The notes: generated by a model not told the origin, from the sequence alone. Shown: positions 1 through 9,956, counted from the stretch's first letter. The stretch is DNA of 64,000 bases from an uncultured Alphaproteobacteria bacterium (GCA_905234185.1 CAJOGC010000001.1:95765-159764); one strand, 5' to 3'. A program made the numbers and translations.

Positions 1-1051
1 GCACCAATGTATCAGATACAAGGTTTGTCACATCCATTGTTGTTGCAACCCGTCCAAATTTCTGGCCGGCCGGCGCACTGTGCAACGGTATATAGTGGAA
101 CGGTGTCATTATTTCTTTTTCACGCATAAAAGAAATAAATTTGGTTCGTGTTTCTAAATCATTGAATAAGATATAAAACATATGTGCATTATTTGTGCAA
201 TCATCTGGGATAATCGGCAAACGAATTTTTCCCGCATTGGCAAATGGTGTGAATGCATCATAATATTTTTTCCAAATGCTAATTCTCTTTGCTTGAACTT
301 TATCCGCCACTTCCAACATAGAATAAAGGTATGCGCCAATAATATCAGACGGCAAATAACTTGACCCCTTATCTACCCAGGTATATTTATCAACCTGGCC
401 ACGAAAGAACTTGCTGCGATTTGTACCTTTTTCACGAATAATTTCGGCACGTTCCGCAAATTCAGTATTGTTTGTGACGAACAAGCCGCCTTCGCCAGAC
501 ATAATATTTTTTGTTTCGTGGAATGAAAAGCACCCCATATCACCAATGGTTCCCAGTGCTTTGCCCTTATAAGACGACGCGAATGCCTGGGCGGCGTCTT
601 CGATAACAAGCAAATTATGACGCTGCGCGATTTCCATAATAGTATCCATTTCACACGCAACCCCCGCATAGTGCACCGGAACAATTGCGCGTGTTTTATC
701 GGTAATCGCGCCCTCAATTAATTTTTCATCAATATTTAATGTGTCCGGACGAATATCAACAAATACCGGTTTTGCGCCCGCCAGAACAAAAGCATTTGCC
801 GTTGAACAAAATGTAAATGACGGCATTATAACTTCGTCACCAGGTTCAAGGTTCGCGCAAATCGCCGCCAATTCCAACGCCGCCGTTCCAGAATGCACCA
901 ACAACGCCGTATCCACATGCATTTTTTCCCGCAACCAATTGTGACAAAGCTTTGTATATTTGCCATCCCCGGAAACATGTCCGGTTGCAAAAGAATCGAT
1001 AATATATTCAATCGTTTTATCATTATGTGTTGGTACATTGAAATTTATCAT
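1..1051 (-). CDS. wecE: DegT/DnrJ/EryC1 family aminotransferase, probably dTDP-4-amino-4,6-dideoxygalactose transaminase (partial, runs off left edge)
   Basis: Own translation from ATG at 1051: MINFNVPTHNDKTIEYIIDSFATGHVSGDGKYTKLC...LLVHSGTAALELAAICANLEPGDEVIMPSFTFCSTANAFV...; PLP aminotransferase family motifs incl. GxxxxSFHETKNI. Missing from ORF track because it has no in-window stop. Confidence 0.8.
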   Translation of the reverse strand, partial: MINFNVPTHNDKTIEYIIDSFATGHVSGDGKYTKLCHNWLREKMHVDTALLVHSGTAALELAAICANLEPGDEVIMPSFTFCSTANAFVLAGAKPVFVDIRPDTLNIDEKLIEGAITDKTRAIVPVHYAGVACEMDTIMEIAQRHNLLVIEDAAQAFASSYKGKALGTIGDMGCFSFHETKNIMSGEGGLFVTNNTEFAERAEIIREKGTNRSKFFRGQVDKYTWVDKGSSYLPSDIIGAYLYSMLEVADKVQAKRISIWKKYYDAFTPFANAGKIRLPIIPDDCTNNAHMFYILFNDLETRTKFISFMREKEIMTPFHYIPLHSAPAGQKFGRVATTMDVTNLVSDTLV

Positions 1052-1072
1052 GATGCCATCCTTGCTATTATG

Positions 1073-2332
1073 CTATAAGTTTTCCAAACATTGTTTTGTT
1101 AATTCAAGATTTTTATATCCGTAACGCGTTGTTGGTTCTAAAACGGCACCTTCGCCCCATTCGTTCCATGCGTTAACATAGATATACTGTTGATTTTGTG
1201 GATTGTTTTCGCGGGTCCATTTTATAACACCGTTTAACCATTGTTTATATTCATCACCAGAAATATCGATACAATTACCATTGGAATACGCCTTGCGCGG
1301 GGTATTGTCCCAAGACGGAAATACAGCTTTGAATAGGGTATAATTTGGTTTTGTCATATACAGAGCATCGTTAATGAACCGCGTTAAACTTGAAACGGTG
1401 AATGTCGCTGTTGTTGAAATTTTCAATTTATCAACAATATCCGTCATACCACCCAATCCATGTGGCGGAAATTCAATAATGCCACGGAATCCATATTCCA
1501 CCGGTTTGTCAAAATTAAATGCATTGCTGGCCATAAACCAAAAACCATCAAACCCATTTTTTCGCGCCAATGTATCAAGCGTGTCTAAAAATGACCTTAT
1601 CTTTTCCACTGGAAACATTGCCGGACGGTAAATCATCAATATTGGTTTATTATCAATCTTTTCATATCGGCTATCTTTTATAAACGGCAAAATGTCGGCA
1701 AAGAATTTTTCTGCATCACCATCTTGCAACTTTTGTTCCAAAATTAGTTCTTGGTTCCCACCGTCCCAAAGTCGTGACCAATTTTCATTCGCCCAACACA
1801 AATGGAACGGCATATCAATGTCCGATTTCAGAAAGTTATCCAGTGGTTTTTCCAAAACGCGTTTCCCGGAAAACCAGTAATAGTAAAAACACCATCCATA
1901 AACACCATACATTTTTGCCAATTCCGCTTGGCGACGCATAACATTTATGTCCAACAAATTATAAAATCCTAAATCATATGGTATTTTGGGCTGAACATGT
2001 CCAACAAATTGTGGGGTTGCGGCCGCAACATTTGTCCATTCGGTAAAACCACGACCATGTGCCGCATCGTTTTCAGGTATGGCATGAAACTGGGTTAAAT
2101 AGTATGCAAATATTTTCGGTGTATTTGATTTGCGTTTAAATGGTTTATTTGTAATCGGAACAAACAAAGATTTGTTATTATGTAAATCATCAATCCATTT
2201 GGAATATGCCAACGCCATATAGCGCGGTTGAATTACACGACGCGCACGATGCCTGGACTTTTTCCCAGGAATAAATTCACATAATATTTTCAATATCTTG
2301 TATGCCACAAAATTCATACTTTTTATTTCCAT
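1073..2332 (-). CDS. WbsX-like glycosyltransferase / GH99-like domain protein
   Basis: FAYYLTQFHAIPENDAAHGRGFTEWTNV...NAWNEWGEGAVLEP motifs typical of the WbsX family. Confidence 0.8.
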   Translation of the reverse strand: MEIKSMNFVAYKILKILCEFIPGKKSRHRARRVIQPRYMALAYSKWIDDLHNNKSLFVPITNKPFKRKSNTPKIFAYYLTQFHAIPENDAAHGRGFTEWTNVAAATPQFVGHVQPKIPYDLGFYNLLDINVMRRQAELAKMYGVYGWCFYYYWFSGKRVLEKPLDNFLKSDIDMPFHLCWANENWSRLWDGGNQELILEQKLQDGDAEKFFADILPFIKDSRYEKIDNKPILMIYRPAMFPVEKIRSFLDTLDTLARKNGFDGFWFMASNAFNFDKPVEYGFRGIIEFPPHGLGGMTDIVDKLKISTTATFTVSSLTRFINDALYMTKPNYTLFKAVFPSWDNTPRKAYSNGNCIDISGDEYKQWLNGVIKWTRENNPQNQQYIYVNAWNEWGEGAVLEPTTRYGYKNLELTKQCLENL

Positions 2333-3177
2333 TTAATTTTGAAAAGCGGAATAAACTCGAACAAAAACACCGTGTTATGCTTGATTTTCAATATCGGAAT
2401 TATTCCGAAAAGACGCAGACGAAACCGCGTTCCCGGCAGCATCGTTTTTTCCGCCCAGCGACGATATTCCGGATATTTGCACGATAATTCCATACGAATA
2501 TTCGCAGCGGCTTCTTCGCGGGCATCATTCATACGTTGTGATGTATTGTCGCCATCCCAACGATAATGAACCAGAACCTCTTGCAAATTATGAAAATGCG
2601 TCACATCCATTAAACGCGCCCACAAACGATAATCTTCGGCGGGGGTATAAAATTCTTCATATTCGATATTATTATCAACCAAAACAGATTTTCGTATCAT
2701 AGATGCCGTATGTAAAACAAAACAATTTTCCGTCAAATAAACACGAATCTGGGAATCATATTCCGGGGTTTGACATATATTGTTGTCGGTTCCGAAATAT
2801 TGCAGCCAGCCGGACACAACACCTATATGCGGATTTGCGTCCAGATAATCTACTTCCTTTTGTAATCTTTGTGGCATGGAAATATCATCATGATCAAAAA
2901 TTGCCAAATATTCCCCGTGGGCCATTTTCAACAATTTATTGCGCGACGGTGTAATACCCATGTTTTTATCATTTTTAGAATATTTAACGCGTTTGTCGCG
3001 TTTGGCATATTCCAAAACAATTTTTTCAATTTCTGTATTATCTGGTGAATCATTAAGAATCAAAAACTCAAAATCAGTAAATGTTTGATTCAGTATAGAT
3101 TCTATCATTTCGCGCAAATGCGCCGGATTTGTATTATAAATCGGCGTTAAAACAGATACCCGTGGATTTTTTTGCAT
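2323..3177 (-). CDS. Family 2 glycosyltransferase
   Basis: VSVLTPIYNTNPAHLREMIESILNQTFTDFEFLILNDSPDN... IFDHDD GT-A fold motifs. Confidence 0.85.
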   Translation of the reverse strand: MQKNPRVSVLTPIYNTNPAHLREMIESILNQTFTDFEFLILNDSPDNTEIEKIVLEYAKRDKRVKYSKNDKNMGITPSRNKLLKMAHGEYLAIFDHDDISMPQRLQKEVDYLDANPHIGVVSGWLQYFGTDNNICQTPEYDSQIRVYLTENCFVLHTASMIRKSVLVDNNIEYEEFYTPAEDYRLWARLMDVTHFHNLQEVLVHYRWDGDNTSQRMNDAREEAAANIRMELSCKYPEYRRWAEKTMLPGTRFRLRLFGIIPILKIKHNTVFLFEFIPLFKIKWK

Positions 3178-3269
3178 AACATATCCCTATTGTTGAAACA
3201 CAGGTCATATTGTAATCAAAATTTTCCCGATTTTCAAGCAACAAAGGGATTTTCACCAAACAGATTGGC

Positions 3270-3800
3270 CTAAGATATTTTATCCAAGGTCTTTGTAGTC
3301 AACAAATCCGCAAAAAGTTTATTTGCATAGCCCCACGCATCCTTTATATCCACATGTTTCCAGTCTTTAAAATTCAAATTATCAGATATAATTTTGATGG
3401 ATTTTATATTTGGAAACAAACATGCCAATGTGTACAGTTCCATGTCAAAAACGCCTGTGTGCTGTGTATTTTCCACAAAATCGTTTGATGTATAGCATTT
3501 AACTTTTGATTTTGGGTCCACTATGTGTATTTTTTCGGGGAACTTAACCGATGGAAATTCACGATGCGATTCACCGACACTTACCACAGTTCCGATCGGA
3601 AATTCGTTAGAACCAACATATCCGATATTGAAAAATCGATCATTTGCAGTAAATTTACCATTTAATAATAATGGCGACAATGTTCTAAGCACCGCAGGCC
3701 CCCCAATGCCCAGCACAATTATCTCTGTTTCGTTTTCGACTTCTTTTGGGATTCTGACATTATCGGCTTCTTGTTTATCAGCAACAAGGATATAGTTCAT
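3270..3800 (-). CDS. Nucleoside phosphorylase-like (PNP/UDP phosphorylase superfamily) protein
   Basis: IIVLGIGGPAVLR...NIGYVGSN...FDMELYTLACLF resembles the MTA/SAH nucleosidase fold; start set at internal MNYILVADK. Confidence 0.5.
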   Translation of the reverse strand: MNYILVADKQEADNVRIPKEVENETEIIVLGIGGPAVLRTLSPLLLNGKFTANDRFFNIGYVGSNEFPIGTVVSVGESHREFPSVKFPEKIHIVDPKSKVKCYTSNDFVENTQHTGVFDMELYTLACLFPNIKSIKIISDNLNFKDWKHVDIKDAWGYANKLFADLLTTKTLDKIS

Positions 3801-3866
3801 ATACAATCTCCTTTTGGTATTAGTATAATGTAAGAACACAAGATAGCGAACAAAAAATCTGTTCTA

Positions 3867-3894
3867 TTGCAATTATTTATAAAAAGATTATAAT
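3867..3894 (+). promoter_or_regulatory. Near-consensus sigma70-type promoter for the 3901-4100 ncRNA
   Basis: TTGCAA-16 bp-TATAAT. Confidence 0.55.
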
Positions 3895-3900
3895 ACGACA

Positions 3901-4100
3901 AGAATCCAAGAGATTGGGTTCGGGGCCGTAGCAAGCCTTAATCAATGCGGTGCAAAAGCATCGTAATCTGATGTTTTCGGTGCTTATGCATCGTTATCAA
4001 CCCTGGCCCTCGGTCGGGGAGCCGTCATTGACGGGATCTTTCATTGATTAAATTGCTACCTCCCCGGCCACCAATTTTCTTGGTGGTCTAATTTTTCAAC
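3901..4100 (+). ncRNA. Unidentified structured ncRNA with own promoter and intrinsic terminator
   Basis: TTGCAA (3867-3872) - 16 bp - TATAAT (3889-3894); multi-segment closing helix CCAAG/CTTGG, ATTGG/CCAAT, CGGGG/CCCCG, GTAGCAA/TTGCTAC, TTAATCAATG/CATTGATTAA; 3' hairpin CCACCA-attttc-TTGGTGG followed by a T-rich tract. Confidence 0.55.
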
Positions 4101-4215
4101 TAAGCGGGGTATAAAATGACAACCAAAAACAAACCAACCACTGGAATTGTCTACTTGATAGGCATTACCTGCGCCCGGCAAAACAAAAACCGACCGTTTC
4201 GGTCGGTTTGTGTTT

Positions 4216-4301
4216 TGGTGGGTGCGGGTGGATTCGGACCACCTCAGGCATAGCCAACAGATTTACAGTCTGCCCCGGCTCTCCAACTCCGGCGCGCACC
4301 C
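4216..4301 (-). tRNA. tRNA-Tyr(GTA)
   Basis: GGGTGCG acceptor, GACTGTAAATC anticodon arm, long variable arm, T-arm GGTGGTCCGAATCCACC, encoded CCA. Confidence 0.95.
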
Positions 4302-4322
4302 AGAACTTTAACTTTTGGCCTG

Positions 4323-4353
4323 CCACCCGAAGCATCACAGATGCGAAGGGTGG
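4323..4353 (-). repeat. Family F hairpin overlapping the CCA end of tRNA-Gly, in the Gly-Tyr tRNA spacer
   Basis: Minus: CCACCC-TTCGCATCTGTGATGCTTC-GGGTGG. Confidence 0.8.
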
Positions 4354-4425
4354 TGCGGGCAGCGGGACTCGAACCCGCACATCAAGCTTGGAAGGCTTGC
4401 GTACTAGCCCTTGTACTATGCCCGC
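4351..4425 (-). tRNA. tRNA-Gly(TCC)
   Basis: GCGGGCATAGTACAAGGGCTAGTACGCAAGCCTTCCAAGCTTG...GGGTTCGAGTCCCGCTGCCCGCACCA. Confidence 0.95.
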
Positions 4426-4487
4426 GACAAATCGTAAGCGAACCGATTATATCTTAATCAGCAAGAAAATCAAGTAATTATTCCGCC

Positions 4488-5135
4488 CTATTTCATTGGG
4501 GGAAAACACATGCCACCCGTCTTTGGGCAACACGCAAACCCATCATTTCCCAAATCCTTGAAAGTTTCACCCGTACAACAACCAAACCGATTGGGTTTCG
4601 TTCCGTCGCCACAAAGCCCCGCCGCCAAATTCGCGTCATATTCTGCGGCCCATTCTTCATCGGTCTGTGTTGCCGGTTCGGCCGGCGCCATTGCCACGGG
4701 CTTTTCTGTACAGTCCATATCATACACACCACGCATAGATGCCAATGCATCAGATTTAGATTCGTCATTTGCTGCCGCCATTTTGGCAATTTCGGAATTA
4801 AGTTTTTCACAATTTGATTTTTTATTCGCAAAATATTCACTTAAAGCATCTGATGTTGTTATTGGCTCTGTATTTTTAACAATAACAGGAATATTTCGCG
4901 CAACCGTTCGACGTCCGGATGATTTTGGCACACAATTCGCGCGATAATACACCTGAAATTGCTTTAATTTTTCTGCATTTACATCGTCAATGTTTTCCAT
5001 TGCCGACAAAGCATCCATATCAAATTTTATTTCGGCACATGTTTTGCGCGCTGTCAAATTCTGGACGGTATTATCGTCGGCAAACGCCGCCCCAACACAC
5101 ACGAGGCCCCCAAAAATCAACGCTGGCAATTTCAT
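4488..5135 (-). CDS. Secreted Cys-containing hypothetical protein
   Basis: Signal peptide MKLPALIFGGLVCVGAAFA; C-terminal CGDG-CC-CC-C cysteine cluster. Confidence 0.6.
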   Translation of the reverse strand: MKLPALIFGGLVCVGAAFADDNTVQNLTARKTCAEIKFDMDALSAMENIDDVNAEKLKQFQVYYRANCVPKSSGRRTVARNIPVIVKNTEPITTSDALSEYFANKKSNCEKLNSEIAKMAAANDESKSDALASMRGVYDMDCTEKPVAMAPAEPATQTDEEWAAEYDANLAAGLCGDGTKPNRFGCCTGETFKDLGNDGFACCPKTGGMCFPPMK

Positions 5136-5149
5136 ATCCGCCCCCAATT

Positions 5150-5731
5150 TTATTCATTAATAATTTGTTCGACCTGCAATATAAAATCAATTGCCGGATC
5201 TGTTAATTTTTTTGCTTTCTCGAAAATCTCTTCGGCTGCCGCCTGCATATGCAGACGCTTATAAGTTTCGACAACATCGATTGTTTCTTGGTGACTAAAA
5301 TTATCATCTTCGATTGCACGTGCAATATCCAGTTCTTGCCCCGCCAAATCGACATACGCCGCGCTGTTTTCTGGACATCCGCGTTCCGCGACCGACGCAT
5401 ACACCTTTGCGCGGCCAATCCGATCATCTACATTATCTGACGCCACCGGCAAATGTCCCAACAACAACCTTTCTATTTCCAAGCACACGCGTTGTGGTTC
5501 ATCAACATAGGCTTGCTCTGTATCTAATTGCGCATTCGCAACACCATCCGGACAAACAGTATTCACCGGTCTGTTAACAGCCAAACCGACAAAGAACCCA
5601 CAGAAAAACAGACCAACCAACGCAACAATGCCCCAAAAACGTTGCCGGCGATTATGCACAACCACCGCACGCGTCATTGCGACCGCCATTTTTGTATTTT
5701 GTGTTTTTGTTTTTCTGGTCTGTTTTTTCAT
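5150..5731 (-). CDS. Hypothetical protein with N-terminal TM helix
   Basis: ORF 193 aa, FWGIVALVGLFFCGFFVGLAV segment. Confidence 0.55.
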   Translation of the reverse strand: MKKQTRKTKTQNTKMAVAMTRAVVVHNRRQRFWGIVALVGLFFCGFFVGLAVNRPVNTVCPDGVANAQLDTEQAYVDEPQRVCLEIERLLLGHLPVASDNVDDRIGRAKVYASVAERGCPENSAAYVDLAGQELDIARAIEDDNFSHQETIDVVETYKRLHMQAAAEEIFEKAKKLTDPAIDFILQVEQIINE

Positions 5732-5775
5732 TTTCTCTCTCCTCTGGGCTCTTAAACTTATATTATCTATTTTAA

Positions 5776-6486
5776 CTATTTTACAATACCGTTTGCAATA
5801 GTAATTTTTTTATCGGCACGATTTGCCAATCCCATATCGTGCGTCACAAACAGCATCGCCATATTATTTTTACGCACCAGTGTTAATAACTGGTCAAATA
5901 CCGCTGTGGCATGCGCCGGATCCAAACTTCCCGTTGGTTCATCTGCCAATAATATTTCGGGTTCATTCGCCAAAGCGCGCGCGACCGCGGTGCGTTGCTG
6001 TTCCCCGCCGGACATTTCACCGGGTAAATGTTCCGCACGATGTGCAACACCCGCCGCACGCAGTAATTTTATTGCACGTTTTTGTGCATCTTCCTCTGCT
6101 ACACCATTTGCCAGCATCGGCAACACAACATTTTCAACCGCCGTAAAGTCCGACAGCAAATTATGCCGCTGATATACAAATCCTATCTTTTTACGACGAA
6201 TTATTGTACGGGAATCTTCACTCATTTTTTGAACAGGCGTTCCGGCGATAATAATACTGCCCGATGTTGGCTTATCCAACAATCCAACACATTGCAACAA
6301 TGTCGATTTACCCGAACCCGACGGTCCAACCAGCGCAATTATTTCCCCGCGATGCAAATCAAACCCACCACCACGCAGAATATGCAACGGTTGGCCACCC
6401 TCTACAAAAGTCCGTTTAATATCACGCACCGACAAAACTACATCGCCGCGTTTCACCCGTGATAAAGAATTCAAAATACTTGCCAT
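5776..6486 (-). CDS. lolD: Lipoprotein-releasing ABC transporter ATPase LolD
   Basis: GPSGSGKSTLLQ Walker A, MSGGEQQRTAVARAL signature; next to LolC/E. Confidence 0.9.
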   Translation of the reverse strand: MASILNSLSRVKRGDVVLSVRDIKRTFVEGGQPLHILRGGGFDLHRGEIIALVGPSGSGKSTLLQCVGLLDKPTSGSIIIAGTPVQKMSEDSRTIIRRKKIGFVYQRHNLLSDFTAVENVVLPMLANGVAEEDAQKRAIKLLRAAGVAHRAEHLPGEMSGGEQQRTAVARALANEPEILLADEPTGSLDPAHATAVFDQLLTLVRKNNMAMLFVTHDMGLANRADKKITIANGIVK

Positions 6487-6495
6487 ATCACATTC

Positions 6496-7752
6496 CTATT
6501 CATTTCTTAATACATCAACCGGATCGGTATTCGCCGCTTTCCACGCCGGATACAGTGTTGCCAAAAACGCCAGCGCGATTGCCAACACAACAATTCCAAT
6601 GACCTGACTTGCCACTAATTTTGATGGCAATTCCGATAAATAATATAATTCCGCCGGAAATAAATCGCGCCCGGTCGCCCATTGAAAGAACTGACGAATT
6701 GGTTCAATATAAATCGCGACAATAATCCCAAAAATCATGCCAAAGAACGCACCAATAACACCTATACTGGTTCCCGATAAAATAAAGATTTTCATCATCG
6801 ATTTCCGCGACACACCAAAAGTACGCAGGACGGCAATATCTTTATTTTTATCCTTAACCAACATAACCAATGACGACACAATATTAAATGCTGCGACTAT
6901 TACTATTAATAAAAGAATAAGGAACATTACATTTGATTCCACCTGAAGCGCGCCAACAAATCCACGGTTTAAATCGCGCCAATCACGCACGACAAAACCA
7001 TCCGGCAACAATCGCACCAGCGCATCTAAAACCCGTGTTGTATCTTCGGGATTCTTAAGGAACAAATCAATATGCGTCACCGCGTCGCCGATATTTAAAT
7101 ACTTCTGTGCTGTTTCCAATGGCATAAAAATATAACCAGAATCATATTCGTACATTCCCATAAAGAACGATGCCATAACCGGATATGCCATAATTCGTGG
7201 CATTGTTCCAAACGGCGTGGGCGTTGCCCCATTCGCCGACACCAACGATATATTATCACCCATTGTCACATTTAACGCCCGTGTTAATGACGCCCCTGCA
7301 ACTAATTCGCCATCAGAAATCGCGTCCAACGGTTTTCCATAAATGCGCGCGCCGGTTCCCGACTTTGCCGCTAAGTCCGTCATACGAATACCGCGAATCA
7401 TTGCGCCTGTATTATTTCCATTTGCGGTCGCCATAACCTGACCTTCGGCAATCGGCACAATCGATGTTGTATGCGAACTGACAATCTTATTCTGTGCCAT
7501 TTTTTCAATAAGGAAATCATAGTCCTTTATCGCACCATCCTGGTGATACACAACAACATGACCGTTCATACCCACAATACGCGACAGTAATGTGTCATGA
7601 AACCCACCCATAACCGACATTACAACGATTAATGTTGCAACCCCCAGTGTAATACCAATCAACGACACCCACGAAACAACAGAACCAAAGCCCCGCTTTT
7701 TCATCGCCAGATACCGAAACGCTACTTTTTTTTCCAGTTTTGTAAACAACAT
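6496..7752 (-). CDS. Lipoprotein-releasing system permease (LolC/LolE family)
   Basis: FGSVVSWVSLIGITLGVATLIVVMSVMGGF ... LYPAWKAANTDPVDVLRNE. Confidence 0.9.
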   Translation of the reverse strand: MLFTKLEKKVAFRYLAMKKRGFGSVVSWVSLIGITLGVATLIVVMSVMGGFHDTLLSRIVGMNGHVVVYHQDGAIKDYDFLIEKMAQNKIVSSHTTSIVPIAEGQVMATANGNNTGAMIRGIRMTDLAAKSGTGARIYGKPLDAISDGELVAGASLTRALNVTMGDNISLVSANGATPTPFGTMPRIMAYPVMASFFMGMYEYDSGYIFMPLETAQKYLNIGDAVTHIDLFLKNPEDTTRVLDALVRLLPDGFVVRDWRDLNRGFVGALQVESNVMFLILLLIVIVAAFNIVSSLVMLVKDKNKDIAVLRTFGVSRKSMMKIFILSGTSIGVIGAFFGMIFGIIVAIYIEPIRQFFQWATGRDLFPAELYYLSELPSKLVASQVIGIVVLAIALAFLATLYPAWKAANTDPVDVLRNE

Positions 7753-7762
7753 CTTTCTATCC

Positions 7763-9118
7763 TTAATCGTTCAGAAAAGCCCGCAACGCGTCGCCAACCA
7801 GCATATCAGACGGCGTTGATTTAATTGATGCCGGATCAACAATAGAAATAAGGCGCGGCGACATAAACACAACAAGTTCGGCAAATGGACTTATTAATGT
7901 TTCTGGTGTTGTCACGAATGCATGTGTCGGGATACCGACAATTACATAATTATCACCAACACTGGACGGAATCGTAAACGACGACAATTCACCATTAGAT
8001 GTCCGCAAAACAATTTTTGCATCTATTTTGTTTAATCCACCATAATCGCCATATGTCGCCGTTGCACCAATAGTAAGATCTGTTTCCAATCTTTCTTCTT
8101 TGCCGCACTGACCAATATCAAATCGGGACTGCCACCCGTTTGGAATTGCAAATGTTCCCTGGGATATAAGGACGACATTCGATTGTTGATACAAAAATTC
8201 CTGTAAAGTCTTTGTATTGATTTCCGGTCCCACAACCAACGCGCGTCCAACGACCCCCGGTATCGACATCTTGATATTTTTTTCACCAAATGCCGGGAAA
8301 AGGTTCATCCAAATAATCGGATTGTCTGTGCGTGGATACACACGGTACACATCAATGTCCCATGCCATCATATATTTTTTAGACGAAATATCGGCAATCA
8401 TACGCGCAACTTCGCGTTCGGTTTGATAATTACCTTCGAACACAATGGTTTTATCGTCCCAATTCACCAACAGATTGCGCATGTCCGCCCCATGCATTGC
8501 GTCCAACAAAGCCATTATAATGGTTTCATTTTGTGGCATCTTGATTAACCATTTGGCACGGTTAGTCAGGTGTATTACCCCTTCATCTTCATCATATGAG
8601 TAATAGACGCGCCCCATTTTTGCCATTAACTCAACCGCATCAGACAACGCACCAGATGAAATTGTTCCCGATATTTTTTCGATTAATTCGCCATCTTCTT
8701 CAACCGAAATATCGGTTCCATCCAGTAATTTATCAAGTGCCTGGCGCACAGTTAATTTTTTAAATTCATAATCAGACACTTTCAATTCCGGCAATTCATC
8801 GCCTGTATTCAACCGGACAACTTCGATTTTTTCTTCGGGAACAACGGAAACAACACTTTGGTTATCCCAGTCAACACTGCACCGTTTTGGTAATTCGATT
8901 GAAAAACGTCGTGCCGTATCGGTTGTTAACGCAGCCTTTTTTGGAAAGATTGGAACCGAATTTTCATCAATGACAAGGTTATTTATAACCGTGACCGTAT
9001 CATATTCTGGTTCATCATCTTGATTCGCGTTTTGGCAAGCCCCCAAACCAATACAAATACACATCGCAATAATCGCGTACTTTATTGCACCCAAAAAATC
9101 AAAAACATGTTTTTTCAT
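7763..9118 (-). CDS. Lipoprotein secretin, type IVB pilus PilN/BfpB-like
   Basis: Lipobox LGAC; STN-like region; C-terminal secretin-like segment GDNYVIVGIPTHAFVTTPETLISPFAELVVFMSPRLI. Confidence 0.6.
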   Translation of the reverse strand: MKKHVFDFLGAIKYAIIAMCICIGLGACQNANQDDEPEYDTVTVINNLVIDENSVPIFPKKAALTTDTARRFSIELPKRCSVDWDNQSVVSVVPEEKIEVVRLNTGDELPELKVSDYEFKKLTVRQALDKLLDGTDISVEEDGELIEKISGTISSGALSDAVELMAKMGRVYYSYDEDEGVIHLTNRAKWLIKMPQNETIIMALLDAMHGADMRNLLVNWDDKTIVFEGNYQTEREVARMIADISSKKYMMAWDIDVYRVYPRTDNPIIWMNLFPAFGEKNIKMSIPGVVGRALVVGPEINTKTLQEFLYQQSNVVLISQGTFAIPNGWQSRFDIGQCGKEERLETDLTIGATATYGDYGGLNKIDAKIVLRTSNGELSSFTIPSSVGDNYVIVGIPTHAFVTTPETLISPFAELVVFMSPRLISIVDPASIKSTPSDMLVGDALRAFLND

Positions 9119-9135
9119 CTGTTTCCCTTTTGTTA

Positions 9136-9462
9136 TCAGATATTCATAAACTTTTCGAACTCATCCAACGACATTTCATAAATAGGCTTTTGTGTTGGGG
9201 TGGTTAAATGTTTAACCCGCTTATACTGCGCATCAAACTGTTCTATTGCCCGTGCCACATCCGCCGGGATTGCTATTTTTCCATTCGCCCGCAAACGGCG
9301 CGCATATTCAACAATATATTCCAGCACATCGGCCGCATACATTCGACCGGAATAGTTTTCGATTGGTATGCCACCCTTTTGCACACAAATTGCGGACATC
9401 AAAACAGCCGTCTGGTTGTAATAATTAGCCAGTTTTATGAATTGTTGAACTGATAGCGCCAT
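9136..9462 (-). CDS. Hypothetical protein upstream of the secretin
   Basis: 108 aa ORF, same strand and spacing as neighbours. Confidence 0.5.
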   Translation of the reverse strand: MALSVQQFIKLANYYNQTAVLMSAICVQKGGIPIENYSGRMYAADVLEYIVEYARRLRANGKIAIPADVARAIEQFDAQYKRVKHLTTPTQKPIYEMSLDEFEKFMNI

Positions 9463-9537
9463 ATAAAAATCCTTTCCCTATTTTTTACATTATAAAAACT
9501 ATTGCCCCCCGAACGCAATTAAATTATAATAAGAATT

Positions 9538-9918
9538 ATGAGAATGAAAATAATCGGCATTTTATTATTACTTAGCGCATGTGCATCTGTAAACAGCGGC
9601 AGTATTGATAACGCCACTATCCTGAACTGGGAGAATGAGGCCGTCACCACAGAACAATTCGTCCGTGATCACAAGGCATGTCTGGGGATAAAAGACAATA
9701 ATTATAAACCGCGTTCACGGCTTGCTAAATTACTAGCACCGAACCAAAGTGGCATGATGCCGGATTGGGATGGGCTGTGGGTCACATTTCAATCAAATGA
9801 ATATACAGATGTGGGCCAGCGGTCGCTGATGTCTGTTCCACGAAATGCAACATCTAAATCGGTCGGGTCTTATCGCAAGTGCATGTTTCGGCGCGGATAT
9901 TTACTGCGTGCGATATAA
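9538..9918 (+). CDS. Putative lipoprotein
   Basis: MRMKIIGILLLLSAC lipobox. Confidence 0.6.
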   Translation: MRMKIIGILLLLSACASVNSGSIDNATILNWENEAVTTEQFVRDHKACLGIKDNNYKPRSRLAKLLAPNQSGMMPDWDGLWVTFQSNEYTDVGQRSLMSVPRNATSKSVGSYRKCMFRRGYLLRAI

Positions 9919-9956
9919 TTTTTGTAATGAAATAATTTTGTGATATAATTGTTGCC

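Noticed and set aside
373-1038. Minus ORFs 373..717 and 826..1038 listed in the track
   Set aside because: Out-of-frame shadows of the wecE-like gene, which is open from 1051 to the window edge in the correct frame.
3901-4100. tmRNA, RNase P RNA or SRP RNA as identity of the ncRNA
   Set aside because: No tag ORF/T-arm, no GAGGAAAGTCCGGGC-type core and no GGUCAGGUCCGGAAGGAAGCAGCC loop; left as unidentified.
4115-4249. Small + strand ORF MTTKNKPTTGIVYLIG... after the 3.9 kb ncRNA
   Set aside because: Runs into the tRNA-Tyr gene and a terminator-like hairpin; no support for coding.
4208-4477. 89 aa + strand ORF (and 4165..4380 minus) across the tRNA pair
   Set aside because: Overlaps tRNA-Tyr and tRNA-Gly entirely; translation of tRNA sequence.
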